Shown: piece after piece, positions 40,191 through 51,650 of the stretch
Numbering within the stretch: the stretch's first letter is position 1
Layout: each line of letters starts with the position of its first letter
Assembly: GCF_030384665.1 (NCBI RefSeq)
Contig: NC_083673.1
Coordinates: forward strand, 691,501-755,500
From: Lodderomyces elongisporus
Lineage: Eukaryota; Ascomycota; Pichiomycetes; Serinales; Debaryomycetaceae
Length of the DNA stretch: 64,000 nucleotides
Reading direction: 5' to 3'
The notes under the pieces: model-generated
Databases searched by the model: none
Told to the model about the DNA's origin: nothing
What the model saw: the letters and a program-made list of their open reading frames with translations, nothing else
Program-made: the position numbers and the translations under genes

Positions 40191-42207
40191 ATGATTTTAC
40201 CCGACGACTCATTCATAAGCGACGACGAAGAAGAATACTGGTATGTAGTCAATAGAATAATAGTAGGCAAAACCAAGAAAATAAACAAGAGAGAGAGAGA
40301 TGATTTTTTTTTTCTTTTGAAAGATCACATAGCTTAGTTTAGTTTAGTTTCGACTTTGACTTTGACTTTGACTTTGACTTTTACCTAGGCTTGACAGAGT
40401 TAAATTTGAGATTGATGATAAAAATTGATAAATCATAGCATAAATTGGATGATGAAACTGGATTAGATTATATTGGATTAGATTTACTAACTACGATACG
40501 TATAGTCCATTATGTGTGGAGGAAATGGATATTTCCGATAGGAATTTCAAACCATGTCCTTGTGGATACCAGATTTGTCAATTTTGCTACCACAACATTA
40601 GACAAAACCCAGAATTGAATGGAAGATGTCCCGGATGTAGAAGATTATATGATGATGAAAGCGTGGTGTACATCAAGGTCAGTCCCGAGGAAATCAAATT
40701 ATTACAAGCAAAGAAGGAGAAACGTGACCGGGAGAAGAAACAACGAGAAAAGGAAAGAAAAGAAACGGATATGGCTAGTAAGAAACATTTGTCTGGATTA
40801 AGAGTTGTCCAAAAGAACTTGGTTTATGTCACTGGATTGAATCCACCTTGTAACCCCGAGGAATTGCATTCGTTGTTGAGATCTGACAAGTATTTTGGGC
40901 AATATGGTAAGATTTCTAAAATAGTCATTAATAGAAAGAATCCACCTTCCAACACGGGTTCATCAGCATCAACATCGAACCACAACCATCACCACCATAA
41001 TAATAATAATAATAGCAACAACAACAACAACCAAGGATCCGGATTGGTGGTTTATGTTACTTTTGCGAGAAAAGAAGATGCCTTGAACTGTATCACAGAG
41101 TTAGATGGGTCTCTTTGTGACGGAAGAATTTTGCGGGCTGCTCATGGAACTACGAAATACTGTTCTTCGTATTTGCGTGGCCACCCATGTCCAAACCCAA
41201 ATTGTATGTTCTTGCATGAGCCCGGAGAAGAGGCAGACTCATATACGAGAAAGGATTTGTCAACGCAGCAGGGTATCAAGATGGGCATGACTTCGAGGGC
41301 ACACACAACATCTTTTGGTGAAGAGACTTATATACCAAACCACGTTCTCAATGGAATGTCAGAAGAAGAGGTACACCAATACCAGCAACCACATTCACAC
41401 GCAGCAATTTCTTCTTCATCCTTATCTACGCATCATCATCAACAGCAACATCAACCACAACAACAACAACAGCAGCAACAGCAACAACAACAACAGCCGC
41501 ATTCTCAACACTTTGAGTCTAAAGAACATCTTCCAGCAACTGCACACTGGGCAAGCTCTGCATCTGCTACAAACTCTCCCACAGTCAACAACAACATTCC
41601 TTTGGCTAATTCAGCAGCATTTCCAACCTTGGCGGAGATTGCTAGAGATCACAAGCAGCAACGTAAAGAGCTCAAGAGTAGAGTTTCAAGCTCAAAAGTG
41701 CAAAAAGCAGCTCCAGCTACTGAAGATCTTAGTGCTGATGACACGTTTGTATTACAGTTTGTTGAGCAACTTGGTGAGCAATTGAAGAATTTGGATGAAA
41801 TCAAAACTGTCAAATTTAAGAGCTCGGCAACAGGTAACAAAGTTCCATTATTTTCATTTAATTGCGAACTGTGTAATGAAACAAAACCAGAGGATGAAAA
41901 GGTTATCGCACGTCAAGTGATTGAGAGATTTCTTTTGAGGCCCATAAAAAACTATCATTTGGCTTATCAAAACCACCCTATAGTGCAACAACAATCTTTA
42001 TTGCAACGTCAGCAACAGCAACAGCAACAGCAGCAACAACAACAACAACAACACACACCTATTGCTGCGATGGCACAGATTCAACAAAAGACTGAGGAGC
42101 AACAGAAACAAGCGCAACAGCAATTGCTTTTGCTTCAATTGCAACAGCAACAGTTGCAACAGCAACAACAACAACAACAACAACAACAAAATCAAAATCA
42201 AAATTAA
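40191..42207 (+). CDS. NOT4: Not4/Mot2 E3 ubiquitin ligase, CCR4-NOT subunit, two exons
   Basis: Exons 40191-40240 and 40506-42207 give 583 residues. Splicing creates EEEYCPLCVEEMD, the start of the C4C4 RING (Cys17 onward; CPCGYQICQFC, then GRCPGC), diagnostic for Not4. A charged linker helix follows, then an RRM (VYVTGLNPP.., FGQYGKISKIVINRK.., VVYVTFARKEDAL) interrupted by a His/Asn-rich insertion, and a CCCH finger (YCSSYLRGHPC..CMFLH). The C-terminal half is Gln-rich with several poly-Gln runs. Not4 ubiquitinates ribosomal protein eS7 and acts in co-translational quality control and mRNA decay. An in-frame TAA ends the frame after a Gln/Asn run, and a protein-like tail follows. Confidence 0.93.
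40241..40505 (+). other. Spliceosomal intron in NOT4
   Basis: It begins GTATGT (40241), has a perfect TACTAAC branch site at 40485-40491 and ends TATAG at 40505; length 265 nt. It splits the codon of the first RING cysteine (TG|T). A CTTTGA hexamer repeat lies within it at about 40350-40380. Confidence 0.95.
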
Positions 42208-42372
42208 ATCAATATGCTCAAGACAGGAAGAATGAACACCTCAACGCCCCCACCACCAGGCTTATTTACAACTAAAGTTCCCGGAATGCAAAATGATGCG
42301 ATGAATGCGGCAGTCAACCCTCAATCATCAAGTTCCCAATTGTTGACTCAATTAATGAGTGGGAAAAAGTAA
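42208..42372 (+). other. In-frame 54-codon extension after the NOT4 stop
   Basis: Directly after the TAA at 42205-42207, the same frame stays open for 54 codons to a second TAA at 42370-42372. The tail reads as ordinary protein: NTSTPPPPGLFTTKVPG in the middle and SSSQLLTQLMSGKK at the end. A single C-to-T change (CAA to TAA) in the preceding Asn/Gln run would explain it. Readthrough, recent truncation or a sequence error are alternatives. Confidence 0.6.
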
Positions 42373-42630
42373 TGACATGAATATGCGTTGTAGAGAACTA
42401 TAATCAGATGTATAGATATTGTAATATTATTACTACAGGTATAGATTGCCACGAATGTGCAGTGGTACAAGTTATAGGATATATTGTAGTGTATGCTATA
42501 GTATATACTGTAGTATATGTTGTAGTATGTGTTGTGCCTCAATTTGTATTAGCTTCTCCTTTAAGCCCCATTTCATCATTATTTCATCCGTATTTCATCT
42601 GTATTTCATCTTTATTTCATCATTTGTCTC

Positions 42631-43071
42631 CTACGCTTTCAATTGGTACATTTGTTCATCCAAAAATTTTTGCTTGATATCAGGCCTCAGTTGCTCATTA
42701 TAATAAATTAATTTGCCGCCTTCGATGGCATTTTCTTCCAATTGTTTTCTAATGATTGATAACTTTGGTGCTTCTGAAATCAATTCCTGAATATCAATTT
42801 CATCCTCCATAGCCTTTATTTTCAGCTCTATTCCATTCAACAATTCTTGAGTTGCAACTGAAATAGTGCCATCCTTGTGGCTATCAATATACGATTTAGC
42901 AACTGTATATTCATACTTGTACTCGTCAAGTTTCTTTAAAATGAAGAATAGGTTCAAGTAGTTCTCCACTTGTTCTGGTGATATGTCAAGATCATTATCA
43001 AGCTCAAGATATGAAGTTGTCAAACTCTTTTTCTGATCAAGATAGTTGTTTACTTTTCTTACCGACGACAT
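42631..43071 (-). CDS. Unrecognised conserved-looking helical protein
   Basis: A 146-residue frame with balanced composition, no low-complexity and no membrane segment. It is predicted mostly helical, with charged heptad-like stretches (ELKIKAMEDEIDIQELISEAPKL, quoted in part: IKAMEDEIDIQELI). It opens MSSVRKVNNYLDQKKS and ends DEQMYQLKA. Its size and helicity suit a small subunit of a larger assembly such as a tether, kinetochore or chaperone complex, but I cannot name the family. It sits between NOT4 and ISM1, 259 bp from the putative NOT4 tail end. Confidence 0.75.
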   Translation of the reverse strand: MSSVRKVNNYLDQKKSLTTSYLELDNDLDISPEQVENYLNLFFILKKLDEYKYEYTVAKSYIDSHKDGTISVATQELLNGIELKIKAMEDEIDIQELISEAPKLSIIRKQLEENAIEGGKLIYYNEQLRPDIKQKFLDEQMYQLKA

Positions 43072-43558
43072 TGCCGAATGTTTCCAACCAGTGACATGTA
43101 CTAGTGCGTACTTTATGGTATGTATAAGAAAAGCGGAACTATTAAAAAAGCCGTTCTGTTTTCCTCTCCTTTCCTTTTTGCTTTTTGCTTTTCGCTTTTT
43201 GCTTTTTGCTTTTTGCTTTTCGCTTTTCGCTTTTCGCTTTTTATTTTTATTTTTATTTTTATTTTTTTATTTTGTACTTTTTTTGTGTTTTTCTATATGG
43301 GGATTTTCTTGATATCTGAAGTCCTCTTTTATTTTTTAATGGTTCCATCTATCTGATTCATTTATTTATTGTTTTACTTCATTTTAATTGTTTTTGCTTT
43401 GATTGCCTTTTTTTTTTACAATTTCATTTGTTCCATCTGGTATTAGTTCTAGTGTTTTTAAAAAAGAAAAATATATTGGAAATCGTCAATTAGATCCAAT
43501 GCTTTTCTTAATCTATCAAAGATCTTTATACATCTATTTACACGGATTAAAGTCTACT
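43072..43558. other. Intergenic: upstream of the 146-aa gene, 3' of ISM1
   Basis: A CTTTTTG/CTTTTCG heptamer array lies at about 43175-43240, followed by TATTTT repeats to 43270. No gene is seen. Confidence 0.6.
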
Positions 43559-46540
43559 TTATGTGTTTACAACACTATCACATTTTTTACAAAGGGTTTC
43601 TTCTTCATCTGCAATGAACTTCCAGCACCTAGGACATTTGTGTTGATCGGATAATGTAATATTTAACAGAATCTTCTCTCCCTTGATTTCAATTGGAACC
43701 ATATCACCATCAATTGGTTCATTTAAAAGAGAAACCTTGGAAACCAAGAAGAGGTCTTCAAGGTATGTCTCTACTTGTTTCAAAAATCCGTGCATGCTAG
43801 AGCTCTTGTCATCAATGTAAAATTGAAGCTCCAACTCTAACTTGTTCTTGAAGAATTTATTCTCCTTCAACATTTCAATCTCTTTGTTCACAAGGTCCCT
43901 CAAATTGAAAAAGGTGTTGAACTGTTCAGCCAACTCATGGTTCTCATACTTTTGCAGAACTTTGAAATACCCTTGCTGTTGCTTAAATGGCGACGCATCT
44001 TCTTGACCTGTATGTTGGCTCCACACTTCTTGCACAAGTAATGGTTGTATTGGTGCCAATGCTAGAATATAACACTTCAAAGTCTCATTCAAGACAAACT
44101 GGATAGCCTTCCGTCTAGGAGAGTCTGACGCATCGGTATAAAGACAATCTTTGCTGACGTCAAAGTATAATGCACTCAAAACCGAATTGACATGTGCATT
44201 GATGGAACTAACCACCCTTGAAAAATTGTACTCGCTATAATTATCAAAACAGGTCTGCTGCAAAGTGTACAATGTATGCAAAACATACCTATCAAGTAAT
44301 GACAAGTCATAGTTGCTTGCTAAACCCTCCTTCTCCTGCTCCTCCTTGAATCCATAAAGATTTCCCAAGATGTATTTAAAAGTGAGACGATATTTCTTAC
44401 CCATATCGGAAACTCTATTGAGAATTTCTGGGTTGAAACTGACATCTTGTTTGTAATTGGAAGATGCCACCCATAATCTCAACCCATCGGTACCTAAATA
44501 TGGCGTTAATGGTTTCTTACACCCTTCAATTGCTTCTTTGGGCGAAAATATATTGCCTTTCGATTTTGACATCTTTTGGCCCTTTCCATCAGTTATGAAG
44601 CCATGTGTGATAACTGTTTTGAAAGGCGCTTTTGCATCAAAAACGTCTACTCCTTTGCGAACAACTCCAGAATAGATTATCTTGTTGAGAAGTGATGACT
44701 GGAACCAACCGCGATGTTGATCACTACCTTCAAGATATATATCAGCTAATGGGGCGTCAACATCGTTGCACTCTTTAATGTCATTTCTCAAAGTCGACCA
44801 TGAAGTACCAGAATCAAACCAAACATCCATCGTATCTTGTCCCTTGTAATATTTGGTACCGTCCAATTTGTCTGGAAGCCAGCGACCAATATCATTTTCT
44901 TTAACAAACCATTCATCTGTGCCAAATTCTGCAATCTTGCCAACAGTGTACTCGAGAACTTCAAGATCCAAAACTGGCTCATTAGTTTGAATATTGTAGA
45001 CTATGGGTAAAGGTACACCCCAACACCTTTGTCTAGAGATGCACCATTCAGACCTATTCTCTACAAATGCTTTCAATCTGCTGTATCCTCCGGCTGGCGA
45101 AAATTCAACATTCTCTAATGCTTTCAACGCTTCTGGTTTGATTTTTTCCACGTTAACAAACCATTGTGGGGTAGCTCTTTGGACCACGGGTGTCAGAGAT
45201 CTCCAGTCATAAGGATATGAATGCTTGAAGCTTTTGTTCATATGGTAGATCATGTTATGCAGTTTCATAATCTCGACACATTGCATATTAGTCTTGACTT
45301 CATTCACCTTGTGTGATGCCAACTTTGCAAATCCTGGAGGCAAGCCACTATTCTTCCCTTCAACGTACCTTCCTTGATTATTCACTATAGACTCCTCAAG
45401 GCTGATATTGTTATGCTTTGCTACAAGATAGTCGTCGCGTCCATGTGCAGGTGCTGTATGTACAAGTCCCGTACCCGTGGTGACAACCACGTGATCACCA
45501 TGTAAAACAGGTCTTTTGACATTATCTTCATTAGCTGGGTTAATGTATTGTTCACCAACAAGTTCCGAGCCTGGAATCTGTACATTTGTTTTTTGAAAGT
45601 TTGAATCAGGTGCCAACTCAATCACGGTATCCGCCAAGTTCTCAGCAACTACCAACACCTCTTTATCGCTGGTAATCAATGTGTACATGACATCTTTATT
45701 AGCACAAATTGCCTTGTTTGCTGGTATAGTCCATGGTGTCGAAGTCCAAATTAAAAAATGCAAATTTTTCCCCTGTTCCTGGTGTTTTTCAGGAATATAT
45801 TTTTTTAAACCTTCACTCACTATTGGGAATTTGACATATATGGCCACAGATTTGTGATTATCATTGTACTCCAATTCTGCCTCCGCCAAGGCAGTTTGTG
45901 TTTCACAGCCCCACCAAACAGGTTTCAACTGTTGAGACAAGAGTCCGAGTTCAGCCAACTTGATAAAAACGCGCAACTGGTTTATCTCATACTTGTGTTG
46001 CATTGTTATGTAGGGTTTGTCAAAGTCCGTCATTATGGCCAATTGGCGAAACTGACTTTTTTGATTTTCAATCTGTGCCTGTGCCCATTCTTTACACGCT
46101 CGTCTTGTTTCCACAGGGTCTTTGAACTGTGCATTGCTTAATTGGTTTTCAACTTTCATTTCAATTGGAAGTCCATGACAATCCCAACCTGGTTGATACT
46201 TGATCTTTTTGCCATTATATATCAACTGAAAACGGTTGATTATATCTTTACAAATCTTATTCAACGCATGACCCATGTGCAAGTCACCATTTGCATATGG
46301 TGGACCATCATGTAGTATAAACTCGCCATTTGTACTATTGCTGTCTCTTGATTCTTGCCATTTATACAAGTCTTCACTAGTAGCTTTTATAAGCTGGTCC
46401 CTAACTTTATCGCGAGGGATCTTTGGACCAAAAGCAGTTTTCGGAAGATTCAAAGTTTTGGAATAGCCAGGTTTACCCTCGAGACAACGAGGAGCCTTGC
46501 TAAATCGTCGCACCGCTTTAGTATAAACTTGTCCGGGCAT
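43559..46540 (-). CDS. ISM1: Mitochondrial isoleucyl-tRNA synthetase
   Basis: The 993-residue class I synthetase matches yeast Ism1 (1002). Seen are the HIGH-type motif HMGH at 88-91 in GPPYANGDLHMGHALNK, WDCHGLPIEMKVE, the editing domain region TTGTGLVHTAPAHGRDDY, SWSTLRND, and KMSKS at 656-660. A C-terminal zinc cluster CPRCWKF..CKKC (about 967-988) is typical of bacterial-type IleRS. The first ~35 residues are basic with few acids (VRRFSKAPRCLEG), suiting import into the mitochondrial matrix. It charges mitochondrial tRNA(Ile). Confidence 0.96.
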   Translation of the reverse strand: MPGQVYTKAVRRFSKAPRCLEGKPGYSKTLNLPKTAFGPKIPRDKVRDQLIKATSEDLYKWQESRDSNSTNGEFILHDGPPYANGDLHMGHALNKICKDIINRFQLIYNGKKIKYQPGWDCHGLPIEMKVENQLSNAQFKDPVETRRACKEWAQAQIENQKSQFRQLAIMTDFDKPYITMQHKYEINQLRVFIKLAELGLLSQQLKPVWWGCETQTALAEAELEYNDNHKSVAIYVKFPIVSEGLKKYIPEKHQEQGKNLHFLIWTSTPWTIPANKAICANKDVMYTLITSDKEVLVVAENLADTVIELAPDSNFQKTNVQIPGSELVGEQYINPANEDNVKRPVLHGDHVVVTTGTGLVHTAPAHGRDDYLVAKHNNISLEESIVNNQGRYVEGKNSGLPPGFAKLASHKVNEVKTNMQCVEIMKLHNMIYHMNKSFKHSYPYDWRSLTPVVQRATPQWFVNVEKIKPEALKALENVEFSPAGGYSRLKAFVENRSEWCISRQRCWGVPLPIVYNIQTNEPVLDLEVLEYTVGKIAEFGTDEWFVKENDIGRWLPDKLDGTKYYKGQDTMDVWFDSGTSWSTLRNDIKECNDVDAPLADIYLEGSDQHRGWFQSSLLNKIIYSGVVRKGVDVFDAKAPFKTVITHGFITDGKGQKMSKSKGNIFSPKEAIEGCKKPLTPYLGTDGLRLWVASSNYKQDVSFNPEILNRVSDMGKKYRLTFKYILGNLYGFKEEQEKEGLASNYDLSLLDRYVLHTLYTLQQTCFDNYSEYNFSRVVSSINAHVNSVLSALYFDVSKDCLYTDASDSPRRKAIQFVLNETLKCYILALAPIQPLLVQEVWSQHTGQEDASPFKQQQGYFKVLQKYENHELAEQFNTFFNLRDLVNKEIEMLKENKFFKNKLELELQFYIDDKSSSMHGFLKQVETYLEDLFLVSKVSLLNEPIDGDMVPIEIKGEKILLNITLSDQHKCPRCWKFIADEEETLCKKCDSVVNT

Positions 46541-47153
46541 ATGTAGAGGATGTTGATGATACTGCTGGTGGTTCTTTTTTTTCTTTTTGTCTTTTGCTTC
46601 CCTTTTTTTTTTTTGTCTGTGTCAGTCTATCTGAATCCCTCTCTTACACTCTTTTTTTTTTTTTTTTTTCTTCTGGATAAATTTATTTTGATTACTTGAT
46701 TTGGTGGAAATTTTTGTTGCAAAAATTCATGAAGAACACAATTTTTGGACAAAAAAAAAAAGAAAATAAAATTAAAAAGAAAATTAAAAATAAAGAGCAA
46801 AAATTAAAAAAAAAAGAGGAAAAATCTTCCTTTAAAGTTTTAAATGCCAAATACATATAGACAATATCGGAGAACCTAAACTACATGAAAGCCATCTTTT
46901 TTGTATACTGTAAATTCTTCATTACAAAACAATAACTTATAAATAATTTATAATAAATACATCATGGGAAAATAGCCTTCTTCTCTCTCTTTTTTTTTTG
47001 TTCTTCTTTCTTTTCTTCTTTCTTTTCTTTTTCCATTGTTTTTCTATTTAAAAGAAAATTGTTTCGCAAAGGAAAGGAAAGTGAAAATTAATAATAATGA
47101 AAAAAAAAACAAAAAGAAAAGAAATAAACAATTATAGTCCTTTTGCTTCAAGC
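46541..47153. other. Intergenic: ISM1 upstream region and CIT1 3' side
   Basis: Alternating T-rich (46575-46670, 46985-47040) and A-rich (46750-46830) tracts. No gene is seen. Confidence 0.55.
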
Positions 47154-48799
47154 TTAGTTACCAGCCTTGATGTTTTTAACCAATTCAATGTACTTTTCAG
47201 TGGAGAATGACTTTGGTCTTTCAATTGGCATACCGACAGCTCTGTCCAAGATCAATTGTGGCAAGACACCAAATGCTCTAGAGACACCAAACAAGACGGT
47301 GTAGAATGATTCTTCAGTCAAACCATAGTATTGCAACAAGACACCAGAGTGGGAGTCGACATTTGGCCATGGGTTCTTGGTCTTACCGTGTTTGGTCAAC
47401 ACACCTGGGGCAACTTCGTAAATGTTTGAAACCAACTTGAACAATTCATAGTCTGGCATGTGTTTCAAAGCAAATTCTCTTTGAGCAGTGTATCTTGGGT
47501 CAGTCTTTCTCAAGACAGCGTGACCGTAACCTGGGACAACTCTACCAGAGTTAAGGGTCTCCCACAAGTACTTCTCGATAGCTTCTTTTGAAATGTCACC
47601 CTTCAATTCCTCCTTCAATTTGAACAACCATTCCAAAACTTCTTGGTTAGCTCTACCGTGCAATGGACCAGCCAAACCATTCAAACCGGCAGCCAATGAC
47701 AAAAATGGTGATGACAAAGCTGAACCAACCAAGTGGGTGGTGTGTGCTGAAACGTTACCACCTTCGTGGTCAGAGTGGATTGTCAAGTACAATCTCATCA
47801 ATTCCAAAAATTCTTGGTTACCGCCAAAACCCAACATGTTGGCCAAGTTTGCACCGTAATCCAATTTACCGTCAACTTGGGCTGGCAATTTACCATCGTG
47901 GAAAACATTTCTGTAAATCTTGGCAGCAATGGTTGGCAATTTGGCCAACAACTCAATAGAGTCCTCATAGGTGTATTTCCAGTATTCGCTCTTGTGGACA
48001 CCCTTGGCGTAAGCCTTAGCAAATTGGGATTCAGATTCCAAAGCGGTAACGGCAATGGAGAATTGAGCCATTGGGTGCAAGTGGGATGGAGATCTGTCGA
48101 TAATCTCTTCAACGTGTTTTGGCAATTGTGATCTAGCAGCCAATTCCTCGGACAAAGCCTTGGTTTGAGCTTCGGTTGGGACTTCACCAGTCAACAACAA
48201 CCAAAACAAAGCTTCTGGCAATGGTTCTTCACCGCCTGGGGCTTTTGGCAACTCTTTTTGAATGTCTGGAATGGTTCTGCCTCTGAAACGGATTCCCTCA
48301 ATTGGGTCCAAAACAGAACCTTCCCAAACCAAACCTTTAATACCTCTCATACCACCATAAGCTTGTTCCAACAAGACTTCACCAATAACAGTTTTACCAT
48401 GTTCCTTCTTCAATTGCTTGATTTGCTCAGCTTTTTCTGGCAAAGTTTCTTCCAATCTTTGTTTCAAAGTCTAGAATAAAGAGAGAGAGAGGTAGTGTGT
48501 TAGTAATAAGCTAGCAAAATGTTGATTCAAATCAACACGAAAAGAAATTAATAAACAAAGCATGGCCAAGCAAAGGATGGAAACCCAAGCCAGTGACTTG
48601 GATACTGCAATGTATACTGCAATGTATACAAGTATGTATACAAGTATGTGTACAAGTATGTATACATAAAATTGTTTCCAATCCTCTGTAATTCGCAATA
48701 AATTGTACATACTGGTTCAGCAGTAGCGTATGATCTAACTGAAGTTCTCAAGGCAGTCTTGGCCAAGTTGGATGAACGTTGGAATGATCTCAAAGACAT
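47154..48799 (-). CDS. CIT1: Citrate synthase, mitochondrial, two exons
   Basis: Exon 1 (48713-48799) encodes 29 residues, [20 protein letters not shown] in its first 20, an Arg/Ser-rich matrix presequence. Exon 2 (47154-48470) encodes the enzyme; the total is 467 residues. The join reads [13 protein letters not shown]. Family blocks are [19 protein letters not shown], the His-containing [12 protein letters not shown], and [15 protein letters not shown]. The enzyme condenses acetyl-CoA and oxaloacetate to citrate, the entry step of the TCA cycle. Leu codons are nearly all TTG, as in highly expressed genes. The C-terminus (IKAGN) is not a PTS1. Exon 2 has an ATG as its third codon (48467). Confidence 0.97.
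48471..48712 (-). other. Spliceosomal intron in CIT1
   Basis: On the minus strand it starts GTATGT (48712-48707), has TACTAAC at 48499-48505 and ends TTCTAG (48471); length 242 nt. It falls in phase 0 at the presequence/mature boundary. A 12-bp tandem repeat (48602-48665) sits in the middle. Confidence 0.96.
48602..48665. repeat. 12-bp tandem repeat inside the CIT1 intron
   Basis: Units on the plus strand: ATACTGCAATGT twice, ATACAAGTATGT twice, GTACAAGTATGT once, then ATAC. The unit carries ATAC/GTAT words. Confidence 0.95.
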
Positions 48800-50771
48800 T
48801 GTATATAATGAATATTTTATATTGATATTAGAATCTGAAGGTAATAGGTCAATTCAGTCCTAGTTTTAGAAAACCAAAGGAAAAGAAAGGGAAAAGGGAA
48901 AAGGGAAAAGGAAAAAAGAAAAAGAAAGAGAAGAAAAAAAAATTTCAAGAATATGGGGAAATATAAAAGGTTAAGAGAGAAGAAAAGGTCTGGGGGGAGG
49001 GATTTTGAAATTTTTTTATACTTGAGCTTGACAATTGAGCAAAGTTTTTTTTTATTTTATTTTATTTTAATTTAATTTATTTATTTTAATTTATTATAAG
49101 GAAGTATACAAAAGATTGATAGTTGAAATCTCAAGTCAGTGTTTTGGAAACACTGAAGGTGTGAGTGTCTGAGTGTGTTTGTGTGTTTGTGTATGCTTAG
49201 TAGTAGATGCGGGAATAACAACGCAGAAACAAAAAAAGGAAAAAAAAAATGTCTGTCGTGGCAACGTACTAAAATTTAGAAATTAAAAAATATAAATAAA
49301 ATAAAGACAATATAAAAAATATATACATACATATGAAAAATCAGACAAAAAAAAAAAACTATTACAACTAAATAAAAAAATCAGACACTCTTTTCTTTTC
49401 TTATTATGTTTTTCGGGAAATGTCGCACATTAATAATACTACTATTAATACAAGTACTAATATTGTCGGAGTTTTTTCTTTTTCTATGTCTTTGCTACCT
49501 TTCTTTCACCATATTATATTAGAAACCACGGCTTATGGCTACGTACATAATCAGTAAATGTCGGTTTTTTTTTTAATTTATTCCGTTTCCTCTTAACGAC
49601 ACACTGATAAAGAAAGCTTCTACACCAAAAACAAAGTGTAGTGATATGATGAACAGAATCATTAATATACATACAATGATCATGATATCACTAACCACCT
49701 CTATCAACTATACTTTTAATTTCCAGTTTACGAAAACAAAATATAAACATAAGAATATTTGAAGAAAAAAAAAGGTTTTTAAAAAAATATCCATCTTTTT
49801 TTTATTTATTTTATTTTATGTTCGGATGCAAATAAATGTCGTCATTGAACATGCAACGGAGAGAGAAATGAAATGTATGAAAAGCAAAAGTTACTAAGGA
49901 AGCAAAAATTCCAAACCCCATACTTTGTCTTGTCGTTTTATTGTTCTTACCTGGGCATGTATACATATATAAACACTGTATACAAAAAGAAAAGGAAGTC
50001 ACGATTCTAACACATGTATGTCTTGTTTGTATTAAATTTCAAATTTTATTTTTTACAACCGAGCATAAATAGAAGAAATATAAAAAAAAAGGAGAAGTAT
50101 AAGAGAGAGGTAGAGGCATAGAGAGAGAGAGAGAGAGAGAGATTGTTATTGTGTTTTTCTTACCAGTGTTCAACATAAAATTATTAACCAATGAAATGGC
50201 AAAACATGTGAAGAAACACAAACCCCTTTGGTTAAGGCATTTGTAATAGTTTTACACAAAGGAAAGCTTGGTACAAATTTCCATCATGGTCATTGAAGTA
50301 AGTAGTACAACAATATACATTAAAGAAAAAGAATAAAAATAAACTAAAATTTAAAACACGAATAGTTTATAGAAAGATGTTTAAAGTATGTGATTTTCCA
50401 AGTGCATCCAATTGTTTTTTACTTAACGGCACCCACCTTGGTGCAATGCAAATTATTAAAAAAATTATTAACAAAAAAAAAGGAGAGGGTTATTGAGTAT
50501 CTTCTCCAGATCCGGTGTTCTTACCCAAAAAAAAATTATATCTCTTTTATATAGCACTGGCAGAACTATTAAGTACACTGATTTTGAAATTTTTTTTTCT
50601 GCATTTTATGGGACGACGACAACGACGACAACAACGATGGTGAGCGGGAAGCCAACAACTATGAACTTGTGCTAGAAAGTGTGGTTGCGGACATTAACCT
50701 CCAGGTCCAATATTGCGTTCCACGGAAAATCGTATTTTCGCAATAATAGTACAAAAGATTAAGACATAGAC

Positions 50772-50807
<36 letters not shown>

Positions 50808-51618
50808 TGTGTGTGTGTGTGTGTGACAATACATCTTATGTTTTTTTTTCTTTTGCAATTTCCCTTTTCCTCGGACCTAGGGGTGTGAGGAATGGAAACG
50901 TTAGAAATGAAGAAGGAAGAGGAAAGCAAAACAGAAAACAAAAAAAAGTGTCCGATTTTGTAACTGTTTACAACTCCCCCGGATTTTCGACAATCGTTGT
51001 CTTCCAATCAACACATCGGAAAAGAAGAATGAAAATGAGAGAGAAAAAAAAAAGTGTCTGAAACAATTGATCACGGACAGACACTAAATATATGCCGGAT
51101 TCCCTCTAAATTTGTTTTTCTGTTTTTTTTTTAATCATTTTTTTCATAATTTATGTCTACTTTTGATATTTATCCCGCTTTCGCACCATCTGATTGGACG
51201 AGAGGAAGACAGTAAATAACCGAAGCAGCATAACTACTCAACGCGAAATAAAGATCATATGCTCTATATACTTTTTGGTATTGGGTATATTCTAAACAGT
51301 TAATGCACCCAAAACTAAGATTGTATACCAAGGGGGAGAAAACAAGTCTTTAGTATATTATATTATATTTTATATTATATCCAACCTTAGCCAAGACTCT
51401 TCTTGGCTAAGTCAACCCTTACCATTAACTACCCCCCCACCTCCCCCCCACAAATCGACCCTTTTTCCACTAGGAGAAACCCGGAGTAAAATGTACATCT
51501 GAGAACAAACAGTGTGTATGTTGTATGTTGTATGTTGTGTATAAATGTCTGAGTCCAAACAAAAGTGTGTACATGTATGTGCATCTGGGGTATGACCAAA
51601 AAAATAGAGAGAGAGGCA

Positions 51619-51650
<32 letters not shown>

